Shown here piece after piece: positions 5,842-6,527 of a stretch of DNA of 6,527 nucleotides; position 1 is the first letter of the stretch, and each line of letters begins with the position of its first letter. The stretch covers positions 1 through 6,527 of the forward strand of contig SKVE01000658.1 of NCBI GenBank assembly GCA_007129635.1, read 5' to 3'. This stretch comes from Planctomycetaceae bacterium (GTDB lineage Bacteria > Planctomycetota > Planctomycetia > Pirellulales > Pirellulaceae). The notes under the pieces were generated by a model. The model was given only the letters and a program-made list of their open reading frames with translations, did no database searches and was not told the DNA's origin. The translations under genes were made by a program, and so were the position numbers.

Positions 5842-6420
5842 ATGATGACGAAACTGACTGTTGCCGACCTGCGCGCTGCGTCGGTCGCTCGCCTGGTCCA
5901 GGCTGCGCAAGGGGGCCAGCGCGAGGCGTTTGGTGAGTTGTTCGAGCGATATGAACGCCAGGTGTTCGCGACCGCCTTGCGCCGCATCGGCCATTACGGC
6001 GAGGCGCAGGAGGTGTGTCAGGATGTCTTCGTCCAGGCGCTGCAGAAGATCGATCAATTGCGCGAGCCCGAGCGTTTTGGCGGATGGCTGCGATCCATCG
6101 CCAACCGCATGGCCATCAACCGCGTCGTGCGTCGGCGTCCCGAGATCGCCGCAGAACCCGAGTCGTTGGCGGCGGTTTGCATCGACGAGAGCACGCCGTT
6201 GAGCGCGGCGCTAGACAACGAATCGCGGTCGCAGCTCCATGCCGGGCTGGCTCGGCTGCGAGCGTTGGACCGCCAGACCTTGGTGGCGTTCTACATTCAG
6301 GGCCAGACCCTGTTGGAAATGAGCGACACGTTCGGCGCGCCGCTGGGAACGATCAAGCGGCGTCTGCATGTGGCCCGTAAGCGGCTGGCGAAGAACATCG
6401 AGACGCCCGTTGCCGTCTGA
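5842..6420 (+). CDS. ECF-type RNA polymerase sigma factor
   Basis: This 192-residue protein has the two ECF domains. Sigma region 2 spans about residues 15-100 (AFGELFERYERQVFATALRR, then AQEVCQDVFVQALQKIDQLR and FGGWLRSIANRMAINRVVRR), covering core binding and -10 recognition. Region 4 spans about 133-192 (LARLRALDRQTLVAFYIQGQ, then TLLEMSDTFGAPLGTIKRRL and HVARKRLAK), the helix-turn-helix for -35 recognition. A linker of about 35 residues joins them. The ATG at 5842 is chosen because GAGAG stands 6-7 bases upstream; a second ATG follows at once at 5845, and longer in-frame starts at 5758 or 5812 lack a clear site. No extra C-terminal domain and no anti-sigma gene follow before the terminator at 6485, so control is by an unlinked partner or another route. 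Confidence 0.93.
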   Translation: MMTKLTVADLRAASVARLVQAAQGGQREAFGELFERYERQVFATALRRIGHYGEAQEVCQDVFVQALQKIDQLREPERFGGWLRSIANRMAINRVVRRRPEIAAEPESLAAVCIDESTPLSAALDNESRSQLHAGLARLRALDRQTLVAFYIQGQTLLEMSDTFGAPLGTIKRRLHVARKRLAKNIETPVAV

Positions 6421-6476
6421 ATCGACAAGTGGACGGTTTGCCATCGGAGCGAAGGGCACTCGACCACGTGGCGTCC

Positions 6477-6514
6477 AAAAAAACGAGGCCCGCAGCTTTT
6501 GGGCTGCGGGCCTC
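6477..6514 (-). terminator. Strong intrinsic terminator, best on the minus strand
   Basis: GAGGCCCGCAGC (6485-6496) pairs perfectly over 12 bases with GCTGCGGGCCTC (6503-6514) around the six-base loop TTTTGG. On the minus strand the stem is followed after one base by seven T (the A run at 6477-6483), so it ends a leftward gene lying right of the window. On the plus strand only TCTCTTCG follows, but the stem could still end the sigma factor transcript, 64 bases after its stop. It is probably shared by two converging genes. Confidence 0.9.
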
Positions 6515-6515
6515 T

Positions 6516-6527
6516 CTTCGTACGAAG
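6516..6527. repeat. Perfect 12-bp palindrome at the window edge
   Basis: CTTCGTACGAAG reads the same on both strands and directly abuts the terminator stem. It may continue beyond the window. It could be a protein binding site, part of a longer inverted repeat, or chance. Confidence 0.4.

Overview
The window looks like chromosomal DNA of a planctomycete, probably Pirellulales-like. The coding style is GC-rich, secreted carbohydrate-active enzymes are prominent, an ECF sigma factor has no anti-sigma gene beside it, and small genes and gene remnants are separated by long spacers. This placement is inferred from protein style and was not tested by a search.

Layout, left to right. (1) Positions 394 to 1, minus strand: the first 131 codons of a secreted five-bladed beta-propeller glycosidase (GH43/GH32/GH130-like) that leaves the window at its left edge. 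(2) About 715 to 500, minus strand: the C-terminal remnant of a class I SAM-dependent methyltransferase whose front part is missing. (3) 734-1183, plus: an intact YaiI/YqxD (UPF0178, DUF188) protein. (4) 1184-1420: a spacer holding a 32-codon ORF that faintly resembles a ParB-type domain. (5) 1421-4339, plus: a 972-residue exported protein with an NTF2-like domain, an SbsA-type Ig-like domain, a GH39-like TIM barrel carrying a beta-rich insert, and a GH39-like beta-sandwich tail. (6) 4331-5129: a two-gene HicA-like toxin/antitoxin-like module with a perfect extended -10 promoter, bracketed by two direct copies of a 76-78 bp repeat. The first copy supplies the stop codon of the glycosidase. (7) 5130-5841: a mostly non-coding stretch with several hairpins and one doubtful ORF (5382-5669) that has a very strong Shine-Dalgarno site. 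(8) 5842-6420, plus: an ECF-type sigma factor. (9) 6477-6527: a strong hairpin terminator whose U-tract faces the minus strand, then a perfect 12-bp palindrome at the window edge.

The two glycosidases, one on each side, suggest a polysaccharide-use neighbourhood, but they are not in one operon. The repeat-bracketed toxin/antitoxin-like cassette and the gene remnants suggest that the spacers here have been rearranged. No complete system of clearly new type is visible. The most worthwhile items are the domain architecture of the GH39-like protein and the repeat-flanked HicA-like pair.
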